The position numbers and the translations under genes are program-made. From Collimonas silvisoli (GTDB taxonomy: Bacteria; Pseudomonadota; Gammaproteobacteria; Burkholderiales; Burkholderiaceae_D), in the NCBI RefSeq assembly GCF_018305005.1, contig NZ_JAGQEG010000058.1, positions 1-38,108 of the forward strand: 38,108 nucleotides of DNA, given 5' to 3'. Numbering within the stretch: the stretch's first letter is position 1; every line of letters begins with the position of its first letter. This document shows positions 24,159 to 32,714 of this stretch, piece after piece. The notes beneath the pieces were generated by a model. That model was not told the origin of the DNA, did not search any database, and saw nothing but the letters and a program-made list of their open reading frames with translations.

Positions 24159-25598
24159 CTACTTAGCCAAGGCCAAAGCGCTGTTGCTGGCCGCAGGGGC
24201 ATCCCAGCCGCCACCCAGCGCCCGTATCAAGCCCACCGACGCCACCGCCCGCTGACCGACGCTCTGGCTTTTCGCACGCTGCGCGGAAAGACTCGAACGT
24301 TGCGCGTCGATCACTTCAAAATAGCTGGTAGAACCATTCCGATAGCGCGAATCGGCGAGGCGGGCGGCGAGTTGCGCCGACTTAACCGCATCTTCCTGAA
24401 AACGAATCTGGTTATCCAGCGTGCGCAAGGCGCTCAGATTGTCTTCCACGTCCTGGAAGCCGGCCAGCACCTGCTGGCGGTAATTCGCCACCACCGATTC
24501 ATAGTTGGCGTCGGCCCGCGCCAGATTGGCTTTGTTGCGGCCGCCATCCAGCAAAGGCAGGTTGAGCATGGTGCCGACCAGCGGCCCCAGCAGCCAGCTG
24601 CGGCTGGACCATTTGAACAGATTGTGCAAGGCGTCCGAGCTGTAGCCGCCGGAGGCAGTCAGCACCAGGCTCGGAAAGAACGCCGCTTTGGCAACGCCGA
24701 TACGGGCGCTGGCGGCGGCCAGCTGGCGCTGGGCCTGGGCGATGTCGGGCCGCCGTTCCAGCAGGTCGGAAGGCAGGCCGGGCGGCACGCTGACTGTCAC
24801 CGGTTGCAACGGTTCTGCCGCCAGCGTGAACTGCGCCGGCGCCTTGCCAAGCAGGATCGCCAGCGCATGGTCGCGCTGGGCGCGGTTGCGGCTGACGCCT
24901 TCCTGCTCGGCCTGGGTCACCGACAGCTCGGTATTGGCTTGCGCTACGTCCAGTTCGCTGGTGTCGCCGGCGTCATAACGATGCTGGACCAGGCGCAAGG
25001 CGTCTTGCCGCAGTTTGATGGTTTGTTGCAGCACATCGAGTTCGGCGTCCAGCGAGCGGATCGCAAAATACTGTTGGGCGACATCGGCTTGCAATGCAAG
25101 CAGCACCGAGCGATACGCGGCCTCCTGTCCTTCCGCATCGAGACGGGCGGCGCGGCTGCTGTCCGACAGGCGGCCGAACAGGTCGACTTCATAAGAAGCG
25201 TTCAGTTGCGCACGCCACTGGGTTGAAGCGCCATTGGCGTCACCCTGGCGGGTAGGGCCGAAGCCGCTGCCGAGCTGAAATGCACGATCGGCATCGGCCA
25301 GTCCGGCGGTGGCGCGCGCTTCCTTGACACGCGCCATGGCCATCACCAGGGTCGGGCTGGATTGGGTTGCCTCTGCAATCAATTTGCTGAGTTCGGCATC
25401 GCCGAATACCGACCACCAGGCGCCGCGATCGGCGGCGTCGGCAGGTTGCGCCAGTTTCCATTTGCCATCCAGCGTTGCCGCTTCCCGGTACTGGCCGGGC
25501 AGGTCGACTGCGACCTGTTCCGGCGGGTTGGTGGTGGAGCAGCCGGCCAGCACCAGTGCGGCCACCAGCGTGCTGAGTTTGAGATTGAAAGTTTTCAT
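24159..25598 (-). CDS. Outer-membrane efflux lipoprotein, OprN/NodT family
   Basis: A 479-residue outer-membrane channel of the TolC-like RND factor family. A lipoprotein signal peptide ends in the lipobox LAGC (about residue 20), giving an N-terminal lipid anchor. Two repeated OEP domains follow, with landmarks YEVDLFGRLSDSSRAARLDAE, the LPSDLLERRPDIAQAQRQLAAA motif between the halves and the ending GGGW. It forms the outer-membrane exit for the pump encoded just upstream. The ATG is 2 bases past the stop of the pump gene, with AAGGA inside that gene's last codons. Confidence 0.92.
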   Translation of the reverse strand: MKTFNLKLSTLVAALVLAGCSTTNPPEQVAVDLPGQYREAATLDGKWKLAQPADAADRGAWWSVFGDAELSKLIAEATQSSPTLVMAMARVKEARATAGLADADRAFQLGSGFGPTRQGDANGASTQWRAQLNASYEVDLFGRLSDSSRAARLDAEGQEAAYRSVLLALQADVAQQYFAIRSLDAELDVLQQTIKLRQDALRLVQHRYDAGDTSELDVAQANTELSVTQAEQEGVSRNRAQRDHALAILLGKAPAQFTLAAEPLQPVTVSVPPGLPSDLLERRPDIAQAQRQLAAASARIGVAKAAFFPSLVLTASGGYSSDALHNLFKWSSRSWLLGPLVGTMLNLPLLDGGRNKANLARADANYESVVANYRQQVLAGFQDVEDNLSALRTLDNQIRFQEDAVKSAQLAARLADSRYRNGSTSYFEVIDAQRSSLSAQRAKSQSVGQRAVASVGLIRALGGGWDAPAASNSALALAK

Positions 25599-25600
25599 GT

Positions 25601-28600
25601 TCAGATTCCTTCGATGGGCGCTGCTGCTGCAATCGCTGGCGCTGTCAGCGCTGGGCCGGCATGCTTGTCGGCATGCGGATCGGTTGGCAATTTCGCACTG
25701 GTAAAGCGCGACGCCAGAGTACGCAGCAGCACGTAAAAGATCGGTGTCAGGAACAGCCCGAAAGCGGTCACGCCGATCATGCCGGAGAACACCGCGACCC
25801 CCATGGCATGGCGCATTTCCGCACCCGCGCCGGTCGACAGGATCAGCGGGATGACGCCGGCGATGAAGGCGATCGAGGTCATCAGGATAGGGCGCAGGCG
25901 CAGGTGCGCAGCTTCGATCGCAGCGGCGTAGATGGAGCGCCCTTGCGCTTCCAGTTCATGCGCAAATTCGACAATCAGGATCGCGTTCTTGCACGCCAGC
26001 CCCACCAATACGATCAGGCTGATCTGGGTGAAAATGTTGTCGTCGCCATGGGTCAGCCAGACGCCGAAGATGGCCGACAAGATCCCCATCGGCACGATCA
26101 GCAGCACCGCCAGCGGCAAGGTCAGGCTTTCGTATTGCGCCGCCAGCACGAAGAACACCAGCAAGATCGACAGCGGCAGGATGATGAACAGCGTATCGCC
26201 GGCGATCTTGTCCTGGTAAGTGATTTCGGTCCATTCGTAGCTGATGCCGCGTGGCAGCGTCTCGGCCGCGATGCGTTCCACCGCAGCCTGGGCCTGGCCG
26301 GTACTGTAGCCGGGCGCCGGCCCGCCGTTGACGTCGGCAGAAGGGAAGGCGTTATAACGTATCGCCTGATCCGGGCCGTAGCTTTGCGTCATCTTCAGCA
26401 GCGACGACAGCGGCACCATCTCGCCGCGGTCGTTGCGCGCTTTCAGCAAGCCGATGTCCTCGGCATGGGCGCGGAACGGCGCATCCGCCTGGACCCGTAC
26501 CTGGAAAGTGCGGCCGAACTTGTTGAAATCGTTCACGTACAGCGAGCCGAGATAGATTTGCAAGGTATCGAACACCGCCGGGATCGAAACTCCCAGCTGC
26601 TGGGCGCGAACCCGGTCGACATCGGCGTACAGCTGCGGCACGTTGATCTGGAAGCTGGAAAACATGCCAGCCAGTTCCGGCGCTTTTTGCGCTTTCGCCA
26701 TGAAGGCCTGCAAGCCGTCGTTCAAGGCCTGGTTGCCGAGCGCGGCGCGGTCTTCGATCTGCAGCTTGAAGCCGCCGATGGTACCTAAGCCCTGCACTGG
26801 CGGCGGCGGGAACACGGCGATGAACGCGCCCTGGATCGCGGCGAATTTTTGGTTCAACTGCTGGGCAATGGCGATACCGCTCTGGTCGGCGCCACGGCGC
26901 TCGTTAAACGGTTTGAGCGTGGTGAACACGATGCCGGAGTTGGGGCTGTTGACGAAGCCGTTGATCGACAGGCCAGGGAAGGCTACCGCCGATTCCACCC
27001 CGGGTTGTTTCAGCGCGATTTCCGACATCTTGCGCATCACGTCTTCAGTGCGGTCCAGCGATGAGGCGTCAGGCAATTGCGCAAAACCCACCAGGTATTG
27101 CTTGTCCTGGGCCGGGATGAAGCCGTTCGGTACCGTATGAAACAGCAGCACGGTGACGCCGATCAATACCGCATACACGGCCAGCGCTGCCGACTTGCGT
27201 TTGAGGATGCCGGTGACGCCGCCGCTGTAAGAGTCCGAGGCGCGATGGAAGACCCGGTTGAACACCGCAAAGAAGCCGCCGAAGAAACGGTCGATCAGGC
27301 GCTGGAAAGCGTCCTTCTTGGCGCCGTGGCCCTTTAGCAGCAAAGCTGCCAGCGCTGGCGACAAGGTCAGCGAGTTGAATGCCGAGATCACGGTCGAAAT
27401 CGCGATCGTCAGGGCGAACTGTTTAAAGAACTGGCCGGTCAGGCCGCTGACGAAGGCCAGTGGAATAAACACCGCGCACAAGGTCAAGGCAATCGCCACG
27501 ATAGGCCCGGAAACTTCGCGCATGGCTTTGTAGGTGGCCTCTTTGGCGGACAGGCCGTTTTCGATATTGCGTTCGACGTTTTCCACCACCACGATGGCGT
27601 CATCGACCACGATCCCGATCGCCAGCACCAGCCCGAACAAGCTCAGGGCGTTGATCGAAAAACCCAGGCCCATCATCACTGCAAAGGTGCCGATCACCGA
27701 TACCGGCACCGCCAGCAAAGGAATGATCGAAGCGCGCCAGGTTTGCAGGAAAATGATGACCACGATCACCACCAGCAGGATCGCTTCCAGCAGCGTGTGC
27801 ACCACGGCTTCGATGGAGGAGCGGACGAACTGGGTCGGATCGTACACGATCTTGTAATCCACGCCTTCCGGCATGTCTTGCTTCAGCTCGGCCATGGTGC
27901 GGCGGACGTTGTCGGAAATTTCCAGCGCGTTGGAGCCGGGTGCCTGGAAGATCGGGATCGCAACCGCTTGCTTATTGTCGAGCAGCGAGCGCAGCGCATA
28001 TTCGCTGGCGCCGAGTTCGATCCGCGCCACATCTTTCAGATAGGTCACCACGCCATCGGGCGAAGTGCGAATCACGATGTTGCCGAACTCTTCCTCATTG
28101 GCGAGCCGGCCGCGGGCATTCACCGAGATCTGATAGTTCACTCCCGGCACCGACGGCGAAGCGCCGATCACGCCGGCGGCGACATTGACGTTTTGCTGGC
28201 GGATGGCGTTAACCACATCGGTGGCGGCCAAGCCGCGTTCCGCCACCTTGCGCGGATCGAGCCAGACGCGCATCGAATAATCGCCGGAACCGAACAATTG
28301 CACCGAACCGATGCCGGGCAGGCGCGCCAGGCGGTCCTTGACGTTCAGCACCGCGTAGTTGCGCAGGTAGGCCATGTCGTAGCGGTCATTGGGCGACAGC
28401 AAGTGCACCACCATGGTCAGGTTAGGCGAACTCTTGACTGTCGTAACGCCGAGCCGCTGGACCACATCCGGCAATCTTGGCAACGCTTGGTTGACGCGGT
28501 TCTGCACCAGTTGCTGGGCCTGGTCCGGCGAAGTGCCCAGCTTGAAGGTGATGGTCAGCGTCATCAAGCCGTCGGAGGTGGCTTGCGAAGACATGTACAG

Positions 28601-28831
28601 CATGCCTTCGACGCCGTTGATTTGTTCCTCAATCGGCGTTGCCACCGTTTCCGCAATGGTTTGCGGATTGGCGCCCGGATACTGCGCCTTGACGATCACC
28701 GACGGCGGAATCACTTCCGGGTATTCGGAGATCGGCAGGCTGAGCATGGAAATCAGGCCGCCGATCAAGATGATCGCAGATAGCACGCCCGCAAAGATCG
28801 GGCGGTCGATAAAGAATTTTGAAATATTCAT
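25601..28831 (-). CDS. RND efflux pump, inner-membrane transporter (MexF-like, HAE1)
   Basis: A 1076-residue proton-driven multidrug pump with the AcrB architecture: 12 TM helices with two large periplasmic loops after TM1 and TM7. The opening MNISKFFIDRPIFAGVLSAI, LPISEYPEV, VVDDAIVVVENVERNIE (the TM4 proton-relay Asp pair) and FLQTWRASIIPLLAVPVS match MexF/BpeF more closely than AcrB/MexB by my memory of those proteins. MexF-type pumps export chloramphenicol, quinolones, trimethoprim and signalling molecules; the range here is unknown. It is flanked by its fusion protein and outer-membrane factor in one operon. The 3' end is 2 bases from the next ATG. Confidence 0.95.
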   Translation of the reverse strand: MNISKFFIDRPIFAGVLSAIILIGGLISMLSLPISEYPEVIPPSVIVKAQYPGANPQTIAETVATPIEEQINGVEGMLYMSSQATSDGLMTLTITFKLGTSPDQAQQLVQNRVNQALPRLPDVVQRLGVTTVKSSPNLTMVVHLLSPNDRYDMAYLRNYAVLNVKDRLARLPGIGSVQLFGSGDYSMRVWLDPRKVAERGLAATDVVNAIRQQNVNVAAGVIGASPSVPGVNYQISVNARGRLANEEEFGNIVIRTSPDGVVTYLKDVARIELGASEYALRSLLDNKQAVAIPIFQAPGSNALEISDNVRRTMAELKQDMPEGVDYKIVYDPTQFVRSSIEAVVHTLLEAILLVVIVVIIFLQTWRASIIPLLAVPVSVIGTFAVMMGLGFSINALSLFGLVLAIGIVVDDAIVVVENVERNIENGLSAKEATYKAMREVSGPIVAIALTLCAVFIPLAFVSGLTGQFFKQFALTIAISTVISAFNSLTLSPALAALLLKGHGAKKDAFQRLIDRFFGGFFAVFNRVFHRASDSYSGGVTGILKRKSAALAVYAVLIGVTVLLFHTVPNGFIPAQDKQYLVGFAQLPDASSLDRTEDVMRKMSEIALKQPGVESAVAFPGLSINGFVNSPNSGIVFTTLKPFNERRGADQSGIAIAQQLNQKFAAIQGAFIAVFPPPPVQGLGTIGGFKLQIEDRAALGNQALNDGLQAFMAKAQKAPELAGMFSSFQINVPQLYADVDRVRAQQLGVSIPAVFDTLQIYLGSLYVNDFNKFGRTFQVRVQADAPFRAHAEDIGLLKARNDRGEMVPLSSLLKMTQSYGPDQAIRYNAFPSADVNGGPAPGYSTGQAQAAVERIAAETLPRGISYEWTEITYQDKIAGDTLFIILPLSILLVFFVLAAQYESLTLPLAVLLIVPMGILSAIFGVWLTHGDDNIFTQISLIVLVGLACKNAILIVEFAHELEAQGRSIYAAAIEAAHLRLRPILMTSIAFIAGVIPLILSTGAGAEMRHAMGVAVFSGMIGVTAFGLFLTPIFYVLLRTLASRFTSAKLPTDPHADKHAGPALTAPAIAAAAPIEGI

Positions 28832-28885
28832 GGTGTTGGGCTCGGTTTGGCTTCGATGCGGTGGTGATGACCGTCGTTGCCTTTG

Positions 28886-30097
28886 TTATTTAGCGCTAGC
28901 CACCGTCACTGCAGCCTTGGCGGGAGCACTGTTTTCTCCCTCCATGCTTACCGTGACCGGTGTGACCAGGTCGTTCGGGCGTATCCGTTGCAAGCCGTTG
29001 ACGACGATCCGCTCATCTTTCTTGAGGCCGGAACGAACCACCCGCAAGCCGTCGACGATAGGACCCAGCTTGACGGGGCGATAGATGACCTTGTTGTCAG
29101 CGCCCAGCACCATGACAAATTTCTTGTCCTGGTCGTTGCCGACAGCCTTGTCGTCGATCAGCACCGCGGTCTCTGCCGCCGAGCCGCCGGTGCGCACCCG
29201 GGCATACATGCCAGGGGTGAGGGCGCCGTTCGGATTGTCGAACACGGCGCGCACGCGCATGGTGCCGGAGGCGGTGTCAAGCCGGTTGTCGAAAGCCTTG
29301 ATCTGGCCTTGATGCGGATAGCCGTCTTCGCTGGCCAAGCCGATAGAGACCGGCAGGCGGCTGACGCCGGAGTTGCCGACGGCGCCGTTGGCAGCGTAGC
29401 GGATGTAGGTTTGCTCATCGACTTCGAAGCTGACATACACCGGCGACACCGATACCACGGTGGTCAGGGCCGGTGAACTGACGCCGGCGCCGACCAGATT
29501 GCCGGTAGTGATTTCAGCGCGCGAGACGCGGCCGCTGACCGGCGCCGTGATCGACGTATATTGCAGATTCAGGCGTGCGCTCAAGACGGCTGCTTCAGCC
29601 GCCTTAAGGCCGGCGTCGGCTTCCAGCAAAGCATTGTTGCGTTGATCTAGTTCACGCTGGGCTACTGCATGTTCTTCAATCAGGCGGCTGGTGCGCGCCA
29701 GCTCGGTTTTTGCCAATGCCAGTCCGGCTTGGGCGCCAGCCTGGGTTGCGGTTGCACGCGCCAGCTCGGCTTGATAGGGGCGGGGATCGATGGTGAACAG
29801 CAGGTCGCCTTTTTTCACCAGTTGACCTTCCTGGAAGTGAATCGAGTCAATGGTGCCGGATACCCGCGGCCGGATTTCAACCCGTTCGATGGCTTCCACC
29901 CGCCCCGAAAAATCATCCCATTCGGTAACCGATTTTTCCAGGGCGGCGGCGACCGAGACCGATGCCGCAGGCGGCGGCGCGCTGACCGCTTTGGCCTGGC
30001 GGCTGGTCAGGGTGAAGGCGCCGGCGGCGGCGAGCACGAGGATGCCGACCGCAATCGCTATGGCTTTGCGAGAAAATAATGGTGTCGAAGTTTGCAT
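28886..30097 (-). CDS. RND efflux periplasmic adaptor (MexE-like membrane fusion protein)
   Basis: A 403-residue adaptor joining the inner-membrane pump to the outer-membrane channel. The N-terminal hydrophobic anchor (KAIAIAVGILVLAAAGAFTL) is followed by the lipoyl half-motif VEAIERVEIRPRVSGTIDSIHFQEGQ, split to form the hairpin domain, an alpha-helical hairpin rich in Ala/Glu (about 105-160) and the returning half YTSITAPVSGRVSRAEIT. Beta-barrel and membrane-proximal domains complete it. AGGGG lies about 7 bases before the ATG. First gene of the pump operon, with a leader of about 375 bases from the predicted promoter at 30480-30508. Confidence 0.93.
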   Translation of the reverse strand: MQTSTPLFSRKAIAIAVGILVLAAAGAFTLTSRQAKAVSAPPPAASVSVAAALEKSVTEWDDFSGRVEAIERVEIRPRVSGTIDSIHFQEGQLVKKGDLLFTIDPRPYQAELARATATQAGAQAGLALAKTELARTSRLIEEHAVAQRELDQRNNALLEADAGLKAAEAAVLSARLNLQYTSITAPVSGRVSRAEITTGNLVGAGVSSPALTTVVSVSPVYVSFEVDEQTYIRYAANGAVGNSGVSRLPVSIGLASEDGYPHQGQIKAFDNRLDTASGTMRVRAVFDNPNGALTPGMYARVRTGGSAAETAVLIDDKAVGNDQDKKFVMVLGADNKVIYRPVKLGPIVDGLRVVRSGLKKDERIVVNGLQRIRPNDLVTPVTVSMEGENSAPAKAAVTVASAK

Positions 30098-30448
30098 GTG
30101 AGACCCCTGGATATATGTGTGAAAACGGGAATAGAGAACTGCGTATTCAGAAACAATCGCTTAGCGAAAAGCCGTCTGGATAAGGAGGTAGTCAGGCCTG
30201 GCGACCGACATTGGCGTTCTTGATTAGCTAGCATTGCCTTAAATCGTGATTAGCAATATATGACTGACTGCCTGTCAGCCGATAGCCGCTTACTGGACGC
30301 TTCTTGTCTGATCCTCCAAATGTGCCGATTTTTCCCTTATCTAAAAGCAAAAAACTGCGCCCGGAAATGTGCTCGGAAAGCGCCAGATTTAATTCTGTGA
30401 GAAACTAATGTTTCCATTCGGCCACATTCGGCGCCTCCAGAATTCATA
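30098..30448 (-). other. Long untranslated leader of the efflux operon
   Basis: About 350 bases between the adaptor ATG and the first operator copy, without a supportable gene. It lies downstream of the predicted promoter and would be transcribed as leader. I see no recognisable riboswitch or attenuator structure in it. Confidence 0.35.
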
Positions 30449-30467
30449 TTTAATAGCGATCACTATG
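30449..30467. promoter_or_regulatory. Operator copy 1 between the efflux operon and the TetR gene
   Basis: TTTAATAGCGATCACTATG is repeated with one mismatch at 30513-30531, 64 bases away. The core TAGcGATCaCTA is a near-palindrome, as TetR sites are. It lies just downstream of the predicted start of the efflux transcript (near 30473), where bound repressor would block elongation or initiation. Confidence 0.6.
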
Positions 30468-30479
30468 AATTAGAGTATG

Positions 30480-30508
30480 ACTCTAGCGGGCTTGTTTTGC
30501 GCTGTCAA
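30480..30508 (-). promoter_or_regulatory. Predicted promoter of the efflux operon
   Basis: On the minus strand there is a consensus -35 TTGACA (complement of 30503-30508), a 17-base spacer and TAGAGT (complement of 30480-30485). It overlaps the divergent regulator promoter and is flanked by the two operator copies. Confidence 0.6.
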
Positions 30509-30520
30509 GTGGTTTAATAT
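30492..30520 (+). promoter_or_regulatory. Predicted promoter of the TetR regulator gene
   Basis: TTGTTT (30492-30497), a 17-base spacer and TAATAT (30515-30520). The expected start near 30527 is only a few bases from the ATGs at 30529 and 30535. The transcript would then be leaderless or nearly so, consistent with the lack of a ribosome site. Confidence 0.55.
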
Positions 30521-30531
30521 CGATCACTATG
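30513..30531. promoter_or_regulatory. Operator copy 2 overlapping the regulator start
   Basis: TTTAATATCGATCACTATG covers the -10 of the regulator promoter and its first ATG, and lies just upstream of the efflux -35. Bound repressor would therefore cover both promoters. Confidence 0.6.
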
Positions 30532-31152
30532 GAAATGACACAAGACAAGCCGCGCAAGAAGGCTGGCCGTCCTTTATCGTTCGATAGAGAGCTTGCGCTG
30601 GAGCGCGCGATGTTGGTTTTTTGGCGCTACGGGTATGAGGCGACTTCGCTCAATGACCTCACCAGCGCCATGGGAATCACGCCACCGAGCCTGTACACGG
30701 CGTTCGGCGACAAGGAACGCCTGTTCCTGGAAGCGGTGGAATATTACCTGGCAAAGAAACCATGTTTTTTTGAGTCGATCGTGGCCGAGCCGCTGACGGC
30801 AAAGGAAAGCATCAGAAGCTACCTTGAAGTCATCGCCATTTCCCAAACCGATCCGAATCAGCCGCCCGGCTGCATGGTCGTCACCTCCGCCACTAATTGC
30901 ACCGCTGCATCCGCGCATGTGCAGGAAGTGCTGGCGGACTACCGTGGGCAGATGGAGGCCGGTATCAAAAATCGTCTGGACCGTGGCGTCAGCGAAGGCG
31001 AACTGGCCGCCGATACCGACACCGCCGCGTTAGCCAGTTTCTTCGTGACGGTGATCCACGGCATGTCTACCCAGGCGCGCGACAAAGCCGGCCGCGAGAA
31101 ATTGCTGGCGATCGGCGCGCAAGCGATGCGCGCCTGGCCTGATCCGCTTTGA
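30529..31152 (+). CDS. TetR-family repressor of the efflux operon
   Basis: A 207-residue TetR protein. The basic N-terminus KPRKKAGRPLSFD precedes the HTH (about 20-62: MLVFWRYGYEATSLNDLTSA, GITPPSLYTAFGDKERLF). The ligand domain contains PPGCMVVTSATNC, and the overall look is that of AcrR/ComR-type TetR proteins beside efflux genes. Either ATG (30529 or 30535) may be used; neither has a ribosome site and both lie at the predicted transcription start. Divergent from the MexEF-OprN-like operon with shared duplicated operators, so it is the likely local repressor. MexEF-OprN in Pseudomonas is instead controlled by the LysR-type MexT. Confidence 0.88.
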   Translation: MEMTQDKPRKKAGRPLSFDRELALERAMLVFWRYGYEATSLNDLTSAMGITPPSLYTAFGDKERLFLEAVEYYLAKKPCFFESIVAEPLTAKESIRSYLEVIAISQTDPNQPPGCMVVTSATNCTAASAHVQEVLADYRGQMEAGIKNRLDRGVSEGELAADTDTAALASFFVTVIHGMSTQARDKAGREKLLAIGAQAMRAWPDPL

Positions 31153-31324
31153 ACCTGCACGGCCAGCCGCAACAGCGTGGCTGACCTGGCGCTCAGTTCA
31201 ACGATCCCCCTCAACCGCGGACACTCCGGAATGGCGCAAAACAACGGCCAATATCCAATCTGATAGAAATTCCCACGAAGAACTAGCAAAAAAAATAAAC
31301 TGCAGCTATAATTCGTCCCCTGTT

Positions 31325-31400
31325 GGGGCGTTAGCTCAGCTGGTAGAGCAGCGGACTCTTAATCCGTAGGTCGAGTGTTCGAATCACTCACGCCCCACCA
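31325..31400 (+). tRNA. tRNA-Lys (anticodon CTT)
   Basis: A 76-base cloverleaf. The acceptor arms GGGGCGT (31325-31331) and ACGCCCC (31390-31396) pair over 7 bp, followed by discriminator A and encoded CCA (31398-31400). The D-arm is TAGCTCAGCTGGTAGAGCA, the anticodon loop CTCTTAA and the T-loop GTTCGAATC. The anticodon CTT reads AAG codons. Its 3' half is the insertion site of the islet that follows; a near copy is at 34538-34590. Confidence 0.97.
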
Positions 31401-31405
31401 ACAGA
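31353..31405 (+). repeat. Attachment repeat, tRNA side (att-left)
   Basis: The last 48 bases of the tRNA plus 5 beyond it match 34538-34590 at 49 of 53 positions by my alignment; the final 29 bases (31377-31405) are identical. Such a direct repeat of a tRNA 3' end is the footprint left by a tyrosine-integrase element. It defines the left edge of the islet. Confidence 0.85.
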
Positions 31406-31408
31406 ACA

Positions 31409-31955
31409 TCAGTAAGCGCTAGTTGGCACAAGGGTTTCCGCGAGGAAGCCCTTTTTGCTTTGTGTGACCTGACTTGCGGTTTCAAGCACTCCCGCTAGTC
31501 CATGCAAACCTGCTGCGGACACGTGAGCATACTTCATTGTGCTGGCTATGTTCTTATGCCCCATCATCTTCTGGATACGAAGAAAAGCATCCACACCGGC
31601 ATCTGCCAGGCGCGAGGCTGTAGAGTGCCTAAATGTGCATGTATTACAAATTCCTTCTCGGTATCCAGGCCCATCCTGGTACGTACCCAAGCCCACTCGT
31701 GATCTGCTGCGTCAACTGTGAGGAGCTAAATGGTGTTGCCGGCTCTGACCGTCTTTCAAACACTTCATGCACTCGGGAGGTCATCGGGACAGCCCTTGGA
31801 TGGTCTGCCTTGTTCTCCCATATGGCCACAGTCCGCTGTTGCCGGTCAATGTCCATATCCCTGATGCGGAGGGCTTCACTAAGTCGCATCCCGGCATCTA
31901 TCAACACAATTGTCAAGTCGGCCATATCTGCATGCCGGACCTGGTTGGCCAACAC
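31409..31955 (-). pseudogene. Decayed tyrosine recombinase (integrase) remnant
   Basis: Two overlapping minus-strand frames carry successive parts of one integrase catalytic domain. The first (31644-31955) has DAGMRLSEALRIRDMDI with the first catalytic Arg. The second (31409-31696) has TFRHSTASRLADAGV (His-x-x-Arg), MMGHKN and MKYAHVS with the nucleophile Tyr. Around 31660-31700 the connecting sequence GLDTEKEFVIHA appears in a third frame, so at least two frameshifts separate the halves. The N-terminal DNA-binding domain is missing. Its position, ending 9 bases from the tRNA and reading toward it, is typical of an islet integrase. Confidence 0.85.
31430..31456 (+). terminator. Terminator just after tRNA-Lys, within the integrase remnant
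   Basis: AAGGGTTTCC (31430-31439) pairs, with one G-U, with GGAAGCCCTT (31444-31453) around a GCGA tetraloop and is followed by TTT. It would end the tRNA transcript after the insertion. A second hairpin of the same style lies past the right-hand repeat. Confidence 0.7.
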
Positions 31956-32064
31956 CCCTCATTCTGGGGCATGAACATAGTAACGGGGCATTAAAAATAA
32001 TGTTGCAAAATAAGCCATTTCCTGTGACGATGGTTTTAGCGCAATTTTCCCGAGGGATTACGTC

Positions 32065-32712
32065 GTGAAGACGGACAGAACACTTGCATTGAAAATAAAA
32101 CAGTGGCATCCAATAGTCATTTTGGTATTCGCCAGCCTGTGGATGCTGTTGTTTCCATTATGGGCAGATTGGGTAACCGCCGAGCCGTTGGATACGCCAA
32201 TATCCTTTGCAACAAAAAATACGATTCACAAGGAAATTGAAGTACGTATTCCAGAAACCTATCGGCTGCATTTATTGTTTGGACGTGGCGATGTGCCACC
32301 TGAAGAAATGGAATTTATAGGGAGCACTGTATTTTCTATTCCAAATGTACCGGCCCCGTTACGGTGGTCCATCGTCAATAAAAAAACAGGAGTAACCGCC
32401 GCAGGGGGTGAGGTTGAATCGGAAGATTCCAGGGGAGTGAGCGGCGGATATGTTACTCGTACCGTTGCCCTAGTCAAAGCCCCACCCGGTCGATATATTT
32501 TCAATGCAGAAATCATTCGACCAGTTCCTGAGCTGGCTAAATATCAGGTTCACATTCAAATGGATTTTGGCGCAAAAAATACCGACACTTGGCAAGCTGG
32601 TTTTGCTGTTTGGTGGGGACAAATCATTTGGTACATATTGGCACCGCTGTTAATCGTCTATGCAATCGGCGCACTCATCTATATCCAACGAGCTAGATCA
32701 TCCAAATTGTAA
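32065..32712 (+). CDS. Two-TM membrane protein with a periplasmic domain (candidate immunity protein)
   Basis: A 215-residue protein not confidently recognised; it somewhat resembles DUF5625-like proteins that occur in Burkholderia-type secretion neighbourhoods. It has an N-terminal membrane segment (about 16-36), a beta-rich middle (about 40-180, with TYRLHLLFGRGD and PPGRYIFNAEIIRP) and a second membrane segment (about 184-207, IIWYILAPLLIVYAIGALIY) ending in a basic tail. By the positive-inside rule the middle domain faces the periplasm. The start is a GTG with GAGGG about 8 bases upstream. The next gene starts 2 bases after its stop, so the pair is co-translated. An immunity role is inferred from that pairing and topology, not from homology. 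Confidence 0.7.
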   Translation: MKTDRTLALKIKQWHPIVILVFASLWMLLFPLWADWVTAEPLDTPISFATKNTIHKEIEVRIPETYRLHLLFGRGDVPPEEMEFIGSTVFSIPNVPAPLRWSIVNKKTGVTAAGGEVESEDSRGVSGGYVTRTVALVKAPPGRYIFNAEIIRPVPELAKYQVHIQMDFGAKNTDTWQAGFAVWWGQIIWYILAPLLIVYAIGALIYIQRARSSKL

Positions 32713-32714
32713 AT

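Noticed and set aside
27743-28783. 346-residue plus-strand frame opposite the RND pump gene
   Set aside because: His/Gln/Arg-rich antisense reading of a secure gene; the same applies to the frames at 5232-6086 and 25661-26788.
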